Source: Dendrophyllia cribrosa
Lineage: Eukaryota > Cnidaria > Anthozoa > Scleractinia > Dendrophylliidae
DNA: 64,000 nt
Reading direction: 5' to 3'
NCBI GenBank assembly: GCA_024195265.1
Contig: JAJLRJ010000010.1
Span: 28,683,298 to 28,747,297, forward strand
Shown piece after piece: positions 53,901 through 61,764 of the stretch. Position 1 is the first letter of the stretch; each line of letters begins with the position of its first letter. The position numbers were made by a program, and so were the translations under genes. The notes below the pieces were generated by a model. That model was not told the DNA's origin. It searched no databases and worked only from the letters and a program-made list of their open reading frames with translations.

Positions 53901-56900
53901 GTATCAACAGCAAGCACAAATGGGCAGTCATAAGTGACAGGGAAGATTGCTGGATCCGCACAGAAATCACAGCCAACCATTATTTCACCTGTGACCTTCA
54001 TTAACCTCATTTTATTTTATTTATTTACTTTTTGTGCCATATCCCTGTTACCTCAAAACGTTGAATATTATTTATTTATTTTCTTTTTTTTTGTTTTTTT
54101 TTTGTTTGCAAACGTATACCATCCATAAATCTGCTCCCTGAAGTCTGGTCCTTGTTATCCAGTGGACTCCCAACAGCACTGAGTGGCTGGCTCATAAACG
54201 CTGGAAATTAGTGTACAACACTGACCATGCCGCCAAGACGTAGCTGTCTATTAACAGTCAGAAGTGGTGACCTTGCCTTGGACCCCGCAGAGATCTTGCT
54301 TTCTACAGTATTCTTACAGTAGCTAGGCATATTTTTGTATCTTCTGGTACCTGATTGCCCCGAGCTCTAGGGGTGGCGAGCCTGCATTTTCTGGGAGTAT
54401 ACGTTCCCTTATTTTTTCCCACTGGGTTTTTTAAGGGTTTTCGTGACAGGGGGGCGAGCATTTGAATCAGTACCAGCCCATTACAAGGTTCACACAACTT
54501 GGGAACTAACCATCATTCCTTATATTATTTTATCTTCTTTTTATTTCATTTTAATTTTTTGAATTTCAATTTTTCTTAAGCAAACATTCAGTATTTCAGC
54601 AACCGCTTTGATTATCGGGTACCGATAACCTAGTTCTCCCACTAGCTCCGAGAATGTAGTGATCTCTTCCTCTTTTGAACGTGAGCGGTTTCTCTGCAAG
54701 TAACCGCATCTTTTCCAACACTTCTGTGTGAACTTTGTACATGGGATTTTTCTACTTAGTGGATTAGCCAGAATCGTTTTGAAAGTTTGCGGTCCCATAA
54801 TGTATACTTAGGGCATAATGGTATTACAGGACCCCAGATCTGACATCTCATCCCAACCACATCTGTGCAACCCCACTTTTGTCGAGTTTGTCATAAAAAA
54901 GTGCAAAACTGACCCTTTCCAGGAGCCTGCCATGCTCAAACTTTTCTTAAAGTTCCTCAGAACCCACAATAGCTTCCTGCCTCTCCAGATATCCTAGCTA
55001 GAGAACACTGTATAAATGTCTCGCATTTTTTTCGAACACTAGGATGTCTCATTGTCCTGCCATAGATGCTGTATTTAGTTTATTTTGGTTGACAATTCTT
55101 GGCTTGCAAGTAACAGTTGAGGGTTAATTCTTGTAACGCATAGGGAGTCCAATCTTTTGTGATGAGAATTCTCGCTCCATACAATTCTACTAAAATGGCT
55201 AATGTCAAGATTTGGCCCAATGTGTTGTTACATTTCCATAAACATTTTGGATGCTCCTGAATTTTGATTGACATGTTATGACGTAAGTGCAAGCCAAGAA
55301 TATCTGGTCACATTACCTATTCTTTCCCTTACTCCCCTCTCTCCCCATGCAGTTGTGTTCACTCCATTCCACATTTGGGGCATGCAACGTCTGCTCCCAG
55401 CCTTTGCTGTATGGTGGAGATAGGGCCTTAAGGGTTAGCTCAGTGCGACAGCGGCCTTCGTACACTGTACCCCTAATAATTTGAACTATTATAAGTCGGC
55501 ATCTATACCCCTCAATCATTGATCAATGTTTACTTGACACCCTCACATGGAGAGCATCCTCAATATTCATAGGTTTCTAGGTTCGGTTACAGTATGGCCT
55601 AGGGCTTCGCACAGGGTACTTCTCGTTCCACTCGGCGCTTTGGGCGGGGAATTGCTGCCTGCGGCACCCCTGCAGCCCTGTGCTGAAGCCCCGTCAGGGA
55701 GGGGGCATACGATACTTGCTGGACTGGGTTAACTTGGCCCCAGGACATTACCCCAGCGTCGGTGCCCGCCTTGCAGTACAGGCATGAGGCAGCCCCTCGG
55801 CATGGCGCCATGTGCCGAGGCCCCTCATCTGGTGGGTTTATCCGGTCGGTGGGTTCTATCCGAGCCTTGCCAGTATATTCCCTGCCCAATTTACGCCCAC
55901 AAATGAGTGTTGTCTTTTATTGCGTGTCGAAACATTAAATGATATTTTAGCATAAAATAATAGTTAATGTTAGAAAACAACATCAAATCTGAGCCCACAA
56001 TCACCTCTGCGGCCTCTTCTCACATGTTGCTCCTTATTTGGCACTTGCCTTCCTTATTTGGCTCAAGTCAATGAAACGGGTTAAATTATGTGACCTTTCT
56101 CAATCACCCTCATCTCAGAAGGCTGCAAGTTTCTCCGCAGCAAAATTGATCCCTCCCGCCCTCCCATACTTATTCATTGCCTATGCTATAATTGCTCCGT
56201 TACTTAGACCTTAGTCGCTTACTAAGTTTGATTGATGGAAAACTTTTATTCATTAAGTCTTATCAATAAATTAAGGGCGGGGAATTGCTGCCTGCGGCAC
56301 CCCTTCAGCCCTGTGCTGAAGCCCCGTCAGGGAGGGGGCATACGATACTTGCTGGACTGGGTTAACTTGGCCCCAGGACATTACCCCAGCGTCGGTGCCC
56401 GCCTTGCAGTACAGGCATGAGGCACCCCCTCGGCATGGCGCCATGTGCCGAGGCCCCTCATCTGGTGGGTTTATCCGGTCGGTGGGTTCTATCCGAGCCT
56501 TGCCAGTATATTCCCCGCCCAATTTACGCCCACAAATGAGTGTTGTCTTTTATTGCGTGTCGAAACATTAATATGTGTTTACGAACCTTTACGTTATCTT
56601 TAATTCAACTTTTCAACAACTTAAAGACCCTTAAAGGCAACTTAAATTGTTCATTACTTGCTTTAAGTGTTGTCAAGTAAAGGCTTATTTAAGTAATTTA
56701 CGGTGCATTTAAAGATAGTCGAAATTGTTCTTTAAGTTTTCTTTAATGAACCTTTACTTGCACTTAAAGTCGTTATTTCGTCCTGTGAATGCACGGCACA
56801 TATTACTAAAATATTTATTCGGTTTTAATATTTTAACAGGTGTATTCGTGGCCTTCTCGCTAACTTGTTGTGTGACGTGAAAGGCGAATTGAGAATTCGG

Positions 56901-59422
56901 AAACGAAGCCGAAAAGAAGAGCTACTCCAGGTCCGAAAAGAAGTTGAAGAAGTCGAGCTAAAGAGACTCAAAGAGAATACCTTCATCCAGGACACTAACG
57001 ATGCACTCTCTAATCACGTGACACGCATTTCTGAGCGCGTCAAGTCCTACTTGCAATCGGATAAGGTGAGATACGCGTTTTGCACGTGGACAGAAAAGGA
57101 TCTGCCGCGGATTGATGATGTTCAAAGAATGGATAATGACAAATTAAAGGAAAGGTACAACGAATGTATCGAACAACGATTGGAATCGTTTCTTCACAAA
57201 TTTGAGAACAATGAAAAATTATTCGCGACAGCCCACGCAGACCTTGAGGAGCGGTTCCGTCGAGGCGTCTGTAACTTCGAGAAAGAAAGTGCTGACATTG
57301 ATCGAGTTCTTGTTGGTGAATCGATGCATGAGTTCATGCATTTTGACGCTAGTCCTGATAAATCGCGCCTTCTCTTGGATCCAGGAGTAAAGAAATTCCT
57401 GGTTTTCACCAGCGCTATTTTTATGCCAATTTTGTTCCCCATTGGTCTGGCGGCAGGAGTTCTTTCTGCGCCAGTGGGTGCGGTTCTGGCTGTTGGGAAG
57501 CACCTGAAAGATCAGCAACTAAAGACCGATGCTTGCCTCGACCTGAAAGAACTATCTATGGAGTTCCTCCAGGCATTCATCGAGAACGAAGTTGCCAATC
57601 GTGTTCTGCAAGAATTCACCGAAGAGAAGAATCGCATTTCTAGCATAAGAAAATCCCATCAAGAGCTGACAAACAAATATGAGAAGAAATGTAGGGATCT
57701 CACCAGAAGCTTAGATGAAACAACGGGAAATAAAACTGTGGAGACTCTTGATGCTCTGTGCAAAAAGGTTCAAGACATGAATGAAAAGCTAATGTTCGAT
57801 GCTATCCAGCATGGAATACAGGTGATGAACCCGCCTTTCCAAATCGATAAAAGGAGACTTCAATGCACAGAGGAAATGCTTGAAAAAGGCAGTTATGGTA
57901 CAGTCTGCAAAGGAAAGTGCAGTCCTGCAGTTTATGGAAGCAAAGATGTAGCTGTCCAAATGCTAAGCGAAACTCAGCATCCATCTAACGTTGCTTTATT
58001 TCTTCGAGAAGCAGACATGTTGATGTAAGTGTGCATGAGATAGAAATTGATAAGCTAGAAGTTTGTACGTAAAAAAAACACGACATCCATAAATAGAACT
58101 GGGATAACAACGAGTCCTAACAGCCATTCATGACATAATTTATTTACGACAATAAGCAAATTCGTATTCTTATTCAGTTATTTTCACCTGTACCGCATCG
58201 GCAGTTTAGTCATTTCTAACAAAAGGCCAAGATAATTCCAGCTCTGCAATGTGGGACACCTTTTTATTGTGGCAAATTTGGCCGAAAAAAAAAAACAGTC
58301 ATTATCTTTGTGTGAAAAATACATCCATCACGTTAATGTGACCAACACCGCCAACGTCCCCAACCGTTATCAGAATCTGTATAACTTTACGGCAACACTC
58401 CATACGCCAAAGAGATATAATTGACAAATTCATATGTTATCAGAATCTGTATAACTTTACGGCAACACTCCATACGCCAAAGAGATATAATTGACAAATT
58501 CATCACAGGACGAAATAATGAATTTACTAATCTTTACGAGAAAATTAAATTTTACTTAAAGGTATCGAAAATCTTTAAGTTGAGACGTAAATACTCTTAA
58601 ATGTATTAAAGTAAGTAAGTATCTTTAATATGTGTTTAAGAACCTTTACGTTATCTTTAATTCAACTTTTCAACAACTTAAAGACCCTTAAAGGCAACTT
58701 AAATTGTTCATTACTTGCTTTAAGTGTTGTCAAGTAAAGGCTTATTTAAGTAATTTACGGTGCACTTAAAGATAGTCGAAATTGTTCTTTAAGTTTTCTT
58801 TAATGAACCTTTACTTGCACTTAAAGTCGTTATTTCGTCCTGTGTAAAGCTAAAAGTATTACCTAACAACAAAATAATTTGATTGGAAATTTCGTAATTC
58901 ATGTTAAATTAGAATCGTTTAACAGCCTTAAATTCTTATAAAGTTGTCATGACCTCACTCTGTTGACACGACCACATTTCCGTCTAGGAAGTTGCACTGT
59001 ATTTCCAACTTCTTTCATTGGAGAGGCTTGGTTGGTAGTTATGGCAGATCTTTTGATTTACGCTATGTGTAAAATGAAGGTTTTAGATTTATTTAAAACT
59101 TTGATCATCGGTTTTGATGTAAATGAAGGGCTCATGAAAATATTCCTTTTACCCCAGGCAACTAAAACACAAGCATATAGTGGGATTCTATGGAGTGACT
59201 ATGGATGTTGATAACCATGAGCTGATTTCCTTGGCCCTAGTCTTTGAATTGTGCGATGCAAGTCTCAAGAGCTACATCTTCGAGAACGAAAACCGTGTTC
59301 CTTGGAAGACGGCCAGCGCGGTGGCAATCACTTGCCGATGGAGCAAGGAGATTTTAGATGCCTTGGAGTTTATTCACAGCAAGTTTATGGTTCATCGTAA
59401 TCTCAAGCTAGAGAACGTTTTG
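32229..59422 (+). CDS. Host gene copy 2: dynamin-like GTPase fused to a kinase-like domain, 3' end not in window
   Basis: Seven exons (32229-32387, 33375-33567, 39096-39367, 39983-40123, 40938-41281, 56840-58024, 59158-59422) join by GT-AG with consistent phases into 853 codons without a stop. Order: helical N-terminus; P-loop GETSAGKSS about residue 118; DSPG about 215; NKWD about 285; helical region; hydrophobic segment about 556-593; coiled coil about 630-690; kinase N-lobe with GSYGTV about 720; HRN about 843. This matches invertebrate DSTYK-like proteins that place a dynamin-type GTPase before a kinase; that link is recalled, not tested. VAVQ replaces the VAxK lysine and HRN replaces HRD, which argues for a pseudokinase. 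The C-lobe is not found up to 62 kb. Membrane-associated signalling is inferred. Confidence 0.8.
33375..33567 (+). CDS. Copy 2 exon 2
   Basis: Acceptor TTTTAG, donor GTAAGA, phase 0 to 1. It encodes GYERILNDRNQARERR, a charged helix and RFVVLIA, the first GTPase strand. Longer open frame past the donor is intronic. Confidence 0.8.
33922..34405. repeat. Tandem duplication of about 240 bp
   Basis: Units at about 33922-34166 and 34167-34405 share TATATATAGTTA, TCTGAAGACCCTCTG, GACGACCGGGCTATTTTTC and CAACTTTTTCTCCGTCTA, with small deletions in the second copy. Confidence 0.8.
34406..36373. repeat. Tandem duplication of about 990 bp
   Basis: Units 34406-35398 and 35399-36373 both begin ATTACGACTATT and end in GGGCCTTCGGCCCG...GCTCCGCTAT. 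Each holds GATGACGTCATAC-like GC-rich sequence near its end and AT-rich sequence before it. The GGGCCTTCGGCCC piece can form a hairpin. Divergence is a few per cent with indels. Short minus-strand open frames occur in both but are not convincing genes. Confidence 0.8.
37106..37412. mobile_element. hAT-type MITE, 307 bp, with perfect 8-bp target duplication
   Basis: Ends CAGGGGCGTAGCCAGC and GCTGGCTACGCCACTG are inverted with one mismatch, flanked by GTTTGTGT at 37098-37105 and 37413-37420. The CAGGGG start and the 8-bp duplication are typical of hAT elements. It carries no transposase. Confidence 0.9.
37677..38372. mobile_element. Nested 696-bp element with 9-bp target duplication
   Basis: Ends TAGCCTGCGTGGCAGGCGT and ACGCCTGCTACGCAGGCTA are inverted with one mismatch, flanked by ACCTATACG at 37668-37676 and 38373-38381. 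Its own interior holds a LINE 3' end, so three layers are stacked here. Confidence 0.8.
37717..38061 (+). pseudogene. LINE 3' end fragment with (TTGA)n tail
   Basis: The frame ending at 37879 encodes VPRPYTEARKNSFHYRG and WNSLSNTIKGQTSLKSF, the typical last part of a reverse transcriptase ORF of CR1/RTE-like LINEs. It is followed by a short 3' UTR and a run of TTGA repeats (about 37995-38061), the tail type of non-LTR elements that end in microsatellites. It is 5'-truncated. Confidence 0.7.
39096..39367 (+). CDS. Copy 2 exon 3: GTPase P-loop segment
   Basis: Acceptor TCTGACAG, donor GTACAG; 272 bp as in copy 1, phase 1 to 0. Encodes [15 protein letters not shown] and a switch I region with CIKQNTLTVCEISYG. 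Conserved Thr in NTLT may be the G2 residue. Confidence 0.85.
39368..39982. other. Intron 3 of copy 2
   Basis: No gene seen. A 20-bp perfect direct repeat TGCCAAACCGTTCTATGTAC lies near 39735-39780. Confidence 0.5.
39983..40123 (+). CDS. Copy 2 exon 4: GTPase switch II segment
   Basis: Acceptor TTACAG, donor GTAAGT, 141 bp, phase 0. Encodes [15 protein letters not shown] with the G3 motif and [15 protein letters not shown]. Confidence 0.9.
40124..40937. other. Intron 4 of copy 2
   Basis: No gene, repeat family or structure recognised. Confidence 0.5.
40938..41281 (+). CDS. Copy 2 exon 5: GTPase G4 segment
   Basis: Acceptor CTTTTAG, donor GTAGGC, phase 0 to 2. Encodes [12 protein letters not shown] (G4) and a helical part ending TSCFYW. 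The donor is weaker than that of copy 1. Confidence 0.85.
41282..44404. other. First part of intron 5 of copy 2
   Basis: No gene seen. A short inverted repeat surrounds 42086-42146 (CGCTGAAATATAACTGATTC type) and a near-perfect hairpin lies at 43731-43899. Confidence 0.5.
43731..43899. mobile_element. Foldback MITE, about 169 bp
   Basis: Arms of about 71 bp are practically perfect inverted copies (TAGACCAATTCCGATATATT... and its complement) around a loop of about 26 bp. The strong match implies recent insertion or a selected hairpin. Target duplication is not clear. Confidence 0.75.
44409..46000. mobile_element. 1.6-kb TTAA element with GGTGGTATTTACC ends
   Basis: TIR GGTGGTATTTACCAGT and ACTGGTAAATACCACC-like right end (with one change) are each flanked by TTAA (44405-44408 and 46001-46004). 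The interior has two short plus-strand coding-like pieces, MPPKKRLHMTKEKSEKG at about 45222 and MKVYFRYINPGGKTVKSA at 45381, separated by stops. It is a decayed Kolobok- or piggyBac-type element. Confidence 0.7.
46322..47040 (-). pseudogene. L1-like LINE 3' end, 5'-truncated
   Basis: The minus strand from about 47036 reads FQFKLLHRRIPTNDFLLKIG, then CTFCNNSSETLIHLFWSCH, the zinc-binding C-terminal motif of L1/Tx1-type reverse transcriptase ORFs, continuing to about 46569. The 3' UTR follows and ends in an A/T-rich tail (46322-46370). No frame damage is evident in the 3' part, but the 5' part is missing. Confidence 0.75.
47041..48990. other. Intron 5 stretch without recognised content
   Basis: No gene or repeat family recognised. 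A GT-donor-like site follows an open minus-strand piece at 47809-47897, but there is no partner exon. Confidence 0.4.
48995..49061. repeat. (TA)n microsatellite
   Basis: About 30 TA units. Further TA runs lie at 50308-50329, 50449-50466 and 50930-50986, all next to Penelope-derived pieces or the 339-bp MITE. Confidence 0.9.
49118..49160 (-). ncRNA. Hammerhead ribozyme motif in a Penelope terminal repeat
   Basis: Minus strand: ATTCTC, CTGAAGA, stem GGCC/GGCC, GAAA, CGTT, GAGAAT. The CUGANGA and GAAA core, a 4-bp stem II, a 6-bp stem I and a GUU cleavage triplet all fit. Stem III is only the ACGU palindrome, as in the minimal ribozymes reported from Penelope-like elements. Confidence 0.6.
49219..49491 (+). 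pseudogene. Penelope endonuclease C-terminal fragment
   Basis: The frame encodes HKNIPTVRRFKNCGVKYLK, TVIEKLRNPNHDIRRARE and RYWISKFKRTINSL. This is the helix and RxxRERxWIxKL block that closes the GIY-YIG endonuclease of Penelope-like elements. The catalytic GIY and YIG strands are absent. About 34 bp at each end (49208-49241 and 49466-49499) are inverted copies of each other. Confidence 0.6.
49610..50197. mobile_element. 588-bp mariner/pogo-type MITE with TA target duplication
   Basis: Ends CCTTATTCGTACTAATTTTC and its complement are inverted and flanked by TA on both sides. Subterminal TTTCGCGA motifs are repeated several times at each end. A plus-strand piece near 49890-50010 ends in an acidic tail (EEEMSDSDEESAEVED), which resembles the C-terminus of pogo/Tigger transposases, so the MITE may derive from such an element. 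Confidence 0.8.
50203..50246 (+). ncRNA. Hammerhead ribozyme motif, best copy
   Basis: Reads GCTC, CTGATGA (50212-50218), stem II GACC-GTTAT-GGTC, GAAA (50233-50236), CGTC, GAGC. All invariant core bases of a hammerhead are present, with a GUC cleavage triplet, 4-bp stem I and the ACGU mini stem III. It lies 15 bp downstream of the mariner-type MITE. Confidence 0.7.
50522..50559 (-). ncRNA. Hammerhead motif cut by a MITE
   Basis: Minus strand: CTGAAGA, GGCC-GTGAT-GGCC stem II, GAAA, CGTA. The 5' strand of stem I is missing because the 339-bp MITE begins right there. Cleavage would need GUA, which is allowed, but the broken stem I makes activity unlikely. Confidence 0.5.
50560..50898. mobile_element. 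339-bp MITE, copy a
   Basis: Inverted ends ACAGGACGAAATAA and TTATTTCGTCCTGT. The interior is packed with TTTAAG/CTTAAA words in both orientations, a strongly self-complementary composition. Same length as copy c. Confidence 0.8.
50899..51950. other. Intron stretch between MITE copies
   Basis: A (TA)n run at 50930-50986, then sequence with two related pieces: ATATGGCCGCCAGGCAATTTTT near 51497 and a GGCGGCCATATTTGCATTAG near 51842, which are partly inverted copies. No gene seen. Confidence 0.4.
52287..55641. other. Interior of the Ngaro-like element
   Basis: A degenerate plus-strand frame near 52410-52850 (MDVERPPSNSQPRTRG, later LKENQEAKHIYQNIL) may be the ORF1 relic, with a stop and shifts. 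At 53340-53450 a piece with GGTCACTCCTA is repeated twice. The MITE of the TTCTTGGCTTGCA family lies at 55095-55303. Around 53240-53330 there is a GAACTCGTGGCGT piece that recurs near 61860. Confidence 0.45.
55095..55303. mobile_element. MITE with TTCTTGGCTTGCA inverted ends (copy 2)
   Basis: Shorter relative of the copy at 17172, sharing the ends ATTCTTGGCTTGCA/TGCAAGCCAAGAAT and the inner CCATAAACATTTTGG. It sits inside the Ngaro-like element. Confidence 0.55.
56840..58024 (+). CDS. Copy 2 exon 6: helical region, membrane segment, kinase N-lobe start
   Basis: A 1,185-bp exon from TTTTAACAG to donor GTAAGT, completing a codon split in phase 2. It encodes charged helices (RKRSRKEELLQVRKEVEEV), a hydrophobic stretch with SAIFMPILFPIGLAAGVLSA that could be a membrane hairpin, a coiled coil, then GSYGTVCKG and VAVQML. 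The Gly-rich loop is normal, but the VAxK lysine is Gln. The acceptor lies only 53 bp after the right half of MITE copy b, so the insertion nearly reached the exon. Confidence 0.85.
58366..58503. repeat. 70-bp tandem duplication
   Basis: Two practically identical units begin GTTATCAGAATCTGTATAAC. The third MITE copy starts directly after the second unit. Confidence 0.85.
58505..58843. mobile_element. 339-bp MITE, copy c
   Basis: Full-length, same ends and length as copy a, differing at only a few bases, so transposition of this family looks recent. It lies in intron 6 of GTPase copy 2. Confidence 0.85.
59158..59422 (+). CDS. Copy 2 exon 7: kinase N-lobe to catalytic loop
   Basis: Acceptor CCCCAG, donor GTAAGT, phase 2 to 0. 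Encodes QLKHKHIVGFYGV, FELCDASLKSYIF and VHRNLKLENVL. The catalytic loop Asp of HRD is Asn, while the downstream Asn of the loop is kept. A DFG-type exon was not found before the window end. Confidence 0.85.
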
Positions 59423-60105
59423 GTAAGTTACTGAGTACATACCCATACTCGATCTTCAACTCTTTCCCAGAGTCTGTGAGCTCCTTGGTCAGCGATTGGT
59501 CGTCAGGACCTGACTGTGATCAACCGCTAACCGAGGAGTCTGAGGACTCGGATAGGAGATTGACACATACCAATCTTCAGGGAGGAAAACGTTTTTGAGT
59601 GAGCTTACATGAAGTGTAATCTCACTCTATGTCATGGGAAGTGTCCGTAAGTCCGTGGTAGTCCAATCTTCGGGTTGTCTTCGGTATCACGGCGCCTGGT
59701 CTCGAACAGATATTGTTTATTTCCGAACGAATATGAACACAAAGTGCTGCGAACTGATCCCGGATCATCCCGGATAACGAACGACGTATTTTCGATATCA
59801 AAAACATGGAACGTGGAAGCAACCACGTTTTTTCGCCGTTGGAGAAAGAGAGGTAAGAGACTCGAAATTTACGATGTTTTCGTGTTATATTGCACCAGTA
59901 ATCAGGCACAGCATTTAAGCAATGTGTCTATTGTTTTCACGTAAAGAGTTTTTCAGATGTTTTGAAGGTGTAGACAAAATCTTCGCCAACAAAAGGTTCC
60001 CTAAATCACCGAGATGTAGTTTTAAAGACAGCTGTGATGGCCACCGAGTGACTTGTGCAGTCCAGCATTGCGAATTGCTCCATGTACAACATCTGGCAAT
60101 CCATA

Positions 60106-60204
60106 ACCCTGTCTCAGGGTCATATAATTCCCTTCTGGGAACAAAATATTTCCTTCGGGAAACGATGAATTCTCTTCGGAGAACAAGTAATGTCTTTAGA
60201 GACA
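60106..60204. repeat. Five small hairpins, four at an exact 21-bp period with covarying stems
   Basis: Stem-loops TTCCC-TTCT-GGGAA (60128), TTTCC-TTCG-GGAAA (60149), TTCTC-TTCG-GAGAA (60170) and TGTCT-TTAG-AGACA (60191) start exactly 21 bp apart. A fifth, ACCCTG-TCT-CAGGGT, lies at 60106-60120. Stem bases change in compensating pairs, and two have C(UUCG)G loops. Confidence 0.75.
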
Positions 60205-60421
60205 CAAATCTGGGTTAAGTGCAGTTACACTAAAACGTTGAAAAGTTATTGTTTGAAAACGTTGATGTTACTAAGTTTAAAATGTAAGTTAACTATACTT
60301 GTTACAGCTACCTACATTCCAAAAAAACTTGAGAATAAATGTTAATATTTTACTGTTATTGTTGGCAATGCTGATACTGTATGCAAACAGCTACATGCTA
60401 TAAGCACCAACCAGGGCTCAA

Positions 60422-60513
60422 TTTCATAAAACTTTTACAGCTGTAATTTACAAGTGTAGTTATTGTTTCAGACCTCTGAAACAATAGCTACAAGCGTAAA
60501 AGTTTTATTAAAT
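60422..60513. mobile_element. Small hairpin MITE
   Basis: Arms TCATAAAACTTTTAC and GTAAAAGTTTTAT plus an inner GTTATTGTTTCAG/CTGAAACAATAGC pair form an imperfect hairpin of about 90 bp. Confidence 0.5.
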
Positions 60514-61650
60514 TGATCTTTAAATTTATATATTTTGATTAAAAGATAACATTGCCTGCCTTGAGTAAAATGGTGTCAATCTTTACTGTCAGTATGGGGT
60601 TTTACCACTCCTTACATGTGAAACCCGTCCATGTTTGTTTGTCAGACAAATCAATGTGCGGTAGATCTAGAATTTTGTTCATGTTCACAGTTACAGTACT
60701 TCCTCTATTAAGTGGTCATTTCTCAAAAACCCAAAATATGTATTCACTAGTCCTTTACTGGAAATGGTTCTCAAGGTCCTGAGGGTTTCAGCTTAACAGA
60801 GGGACTGCTGTATATGATTTACATTTTTTTCAGAAATTTGCTAATATGATAACTTTGATGATGACAATGATGATAACTCGGTCCTTGTAGTGACTTTACA
60901 TAGCGTGACAAAAACGATACCAAATTAACGAGCGATCTTCCAGTCCAACAAAACAAAAAATCATCCTCGACAAGCCAAGATACTTTTCCAATACAGAAGC
61001 TCTTGAGACGTTAAGTTGCAAGCCACAATGGTGCTTGGTAGACATGTGTTTTTATCACATCTCTTGGACTTGGAACACTTGCACCAGTTATACAGTCAAT
61101 GAACCATTTTTTAAGTTGTGCTTCCATACCTGTGACAGTACCACATTATATTGTTAAATAGTTTTTATAAAAAATCAGAGGCAGACAGCCTATGGTGTAT
61201 TTCGCATTTAGCTTAATATCTTTGACAGTAACATTTTCGACATCACAAATTCCGTCTCTATATATAGATATTTCCGTGCAAATTTTCATCGTAAGCTCAC
61301 TCATGTACGCATTGCGGACCTATTTTTGTATCTTTCTGTGCATCACCGACCGTGGGCGTTTTGCGGGCTTTATTGTCAGATAAGAGCTCTTCCCGCTCTT
61401 GTAAAGTGGCTTTTAAGACAATGTCACAAAACACTCAATGACATTTTCATTTACCAACCAATGTTACATGAAAGACGAGATACGCAGTGGAATTTTGAAA
61501 AGTTCTTAAACAGCCTAAAAAGCAAATATTTACTCACTTGCCAGCTAGTAACTCGTTTTTATGCCTGAAATAGTTTTCTCATCCGTTAAATTTGTAAAAA
61601 GCCATTTGTTAGTGCCACCCAATTTTACCTTATTGAAATTGACTTTATTT

Positions 61651-61764
61651 AACTATTATAGCGCTCAAGCTTGCGTGATATCGCCTAAAACTTAGCCGAC
61701 GAGGCCGTAGGCCGAGTCGGCTAAAATTAGGCGATATCACGCAAGCTTGAGCGCTATAATAGTT
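61651..61764. mobile_element. Foldback MITE, 114 bp
   Basis: Arms beginning AACTATTATAGCGCTCAAGC are almost perfect inverted copies; the centre CCGACGAGGCCGTAGGCCGAGTCGG is itself palindromic. Confidence 0.75.

Larger units (their letters stand above)
52073..56570 (+). mobile_element. Ngaro-like (DIRS order) element with split direct repeats
   Basis: Repeat order is A1 (52073-52286), interior, B1 (55642-55937), A2 (55938-56151), a 123-bp spacer, B2 (56275-56570). A1 and A2 are nearly identical over 214 bp, and B1 and B2 are both 296 bp and nearly identical. This A1-ORF-B1-A2-B2 layout without target duplication is the hallmark of Ngaro-type tyrosine-recombinase retrotransposons. The interior lacks a recognisable reverse transcriptase or recombinase, so this is a non-autonomous or gutted copy. 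Confidence 0.7.
51951..56786. mobile_element. 339-bp MITE, copy b, split by the Ngaro-like element
   Basis: The left piece (51951 to about 52074) and right piece (about 56571-56786) together equal one MITE of about 340 bp. The break is at a TTAA-like point with no long target duplication. This dates the Ngaro-like insertion as younger than this MITE copy. Confidence 0.85.

Noticed and set aside
53807..54010. Exon-like minus-strand frame ending at a GTAAGT donor
   Set aside because: It reads smoothly but has no acceptor-supported partner, no known motif, and lies inside a retroelement interior.
55599..56522. Two near-identical minus-strand open frames (about 55599-55889 and 56271-56522)
   Set aside because: They are the B1 and B2 direct repeats of the Ngaro-like element read in a chance open frame, not duplicated genes.
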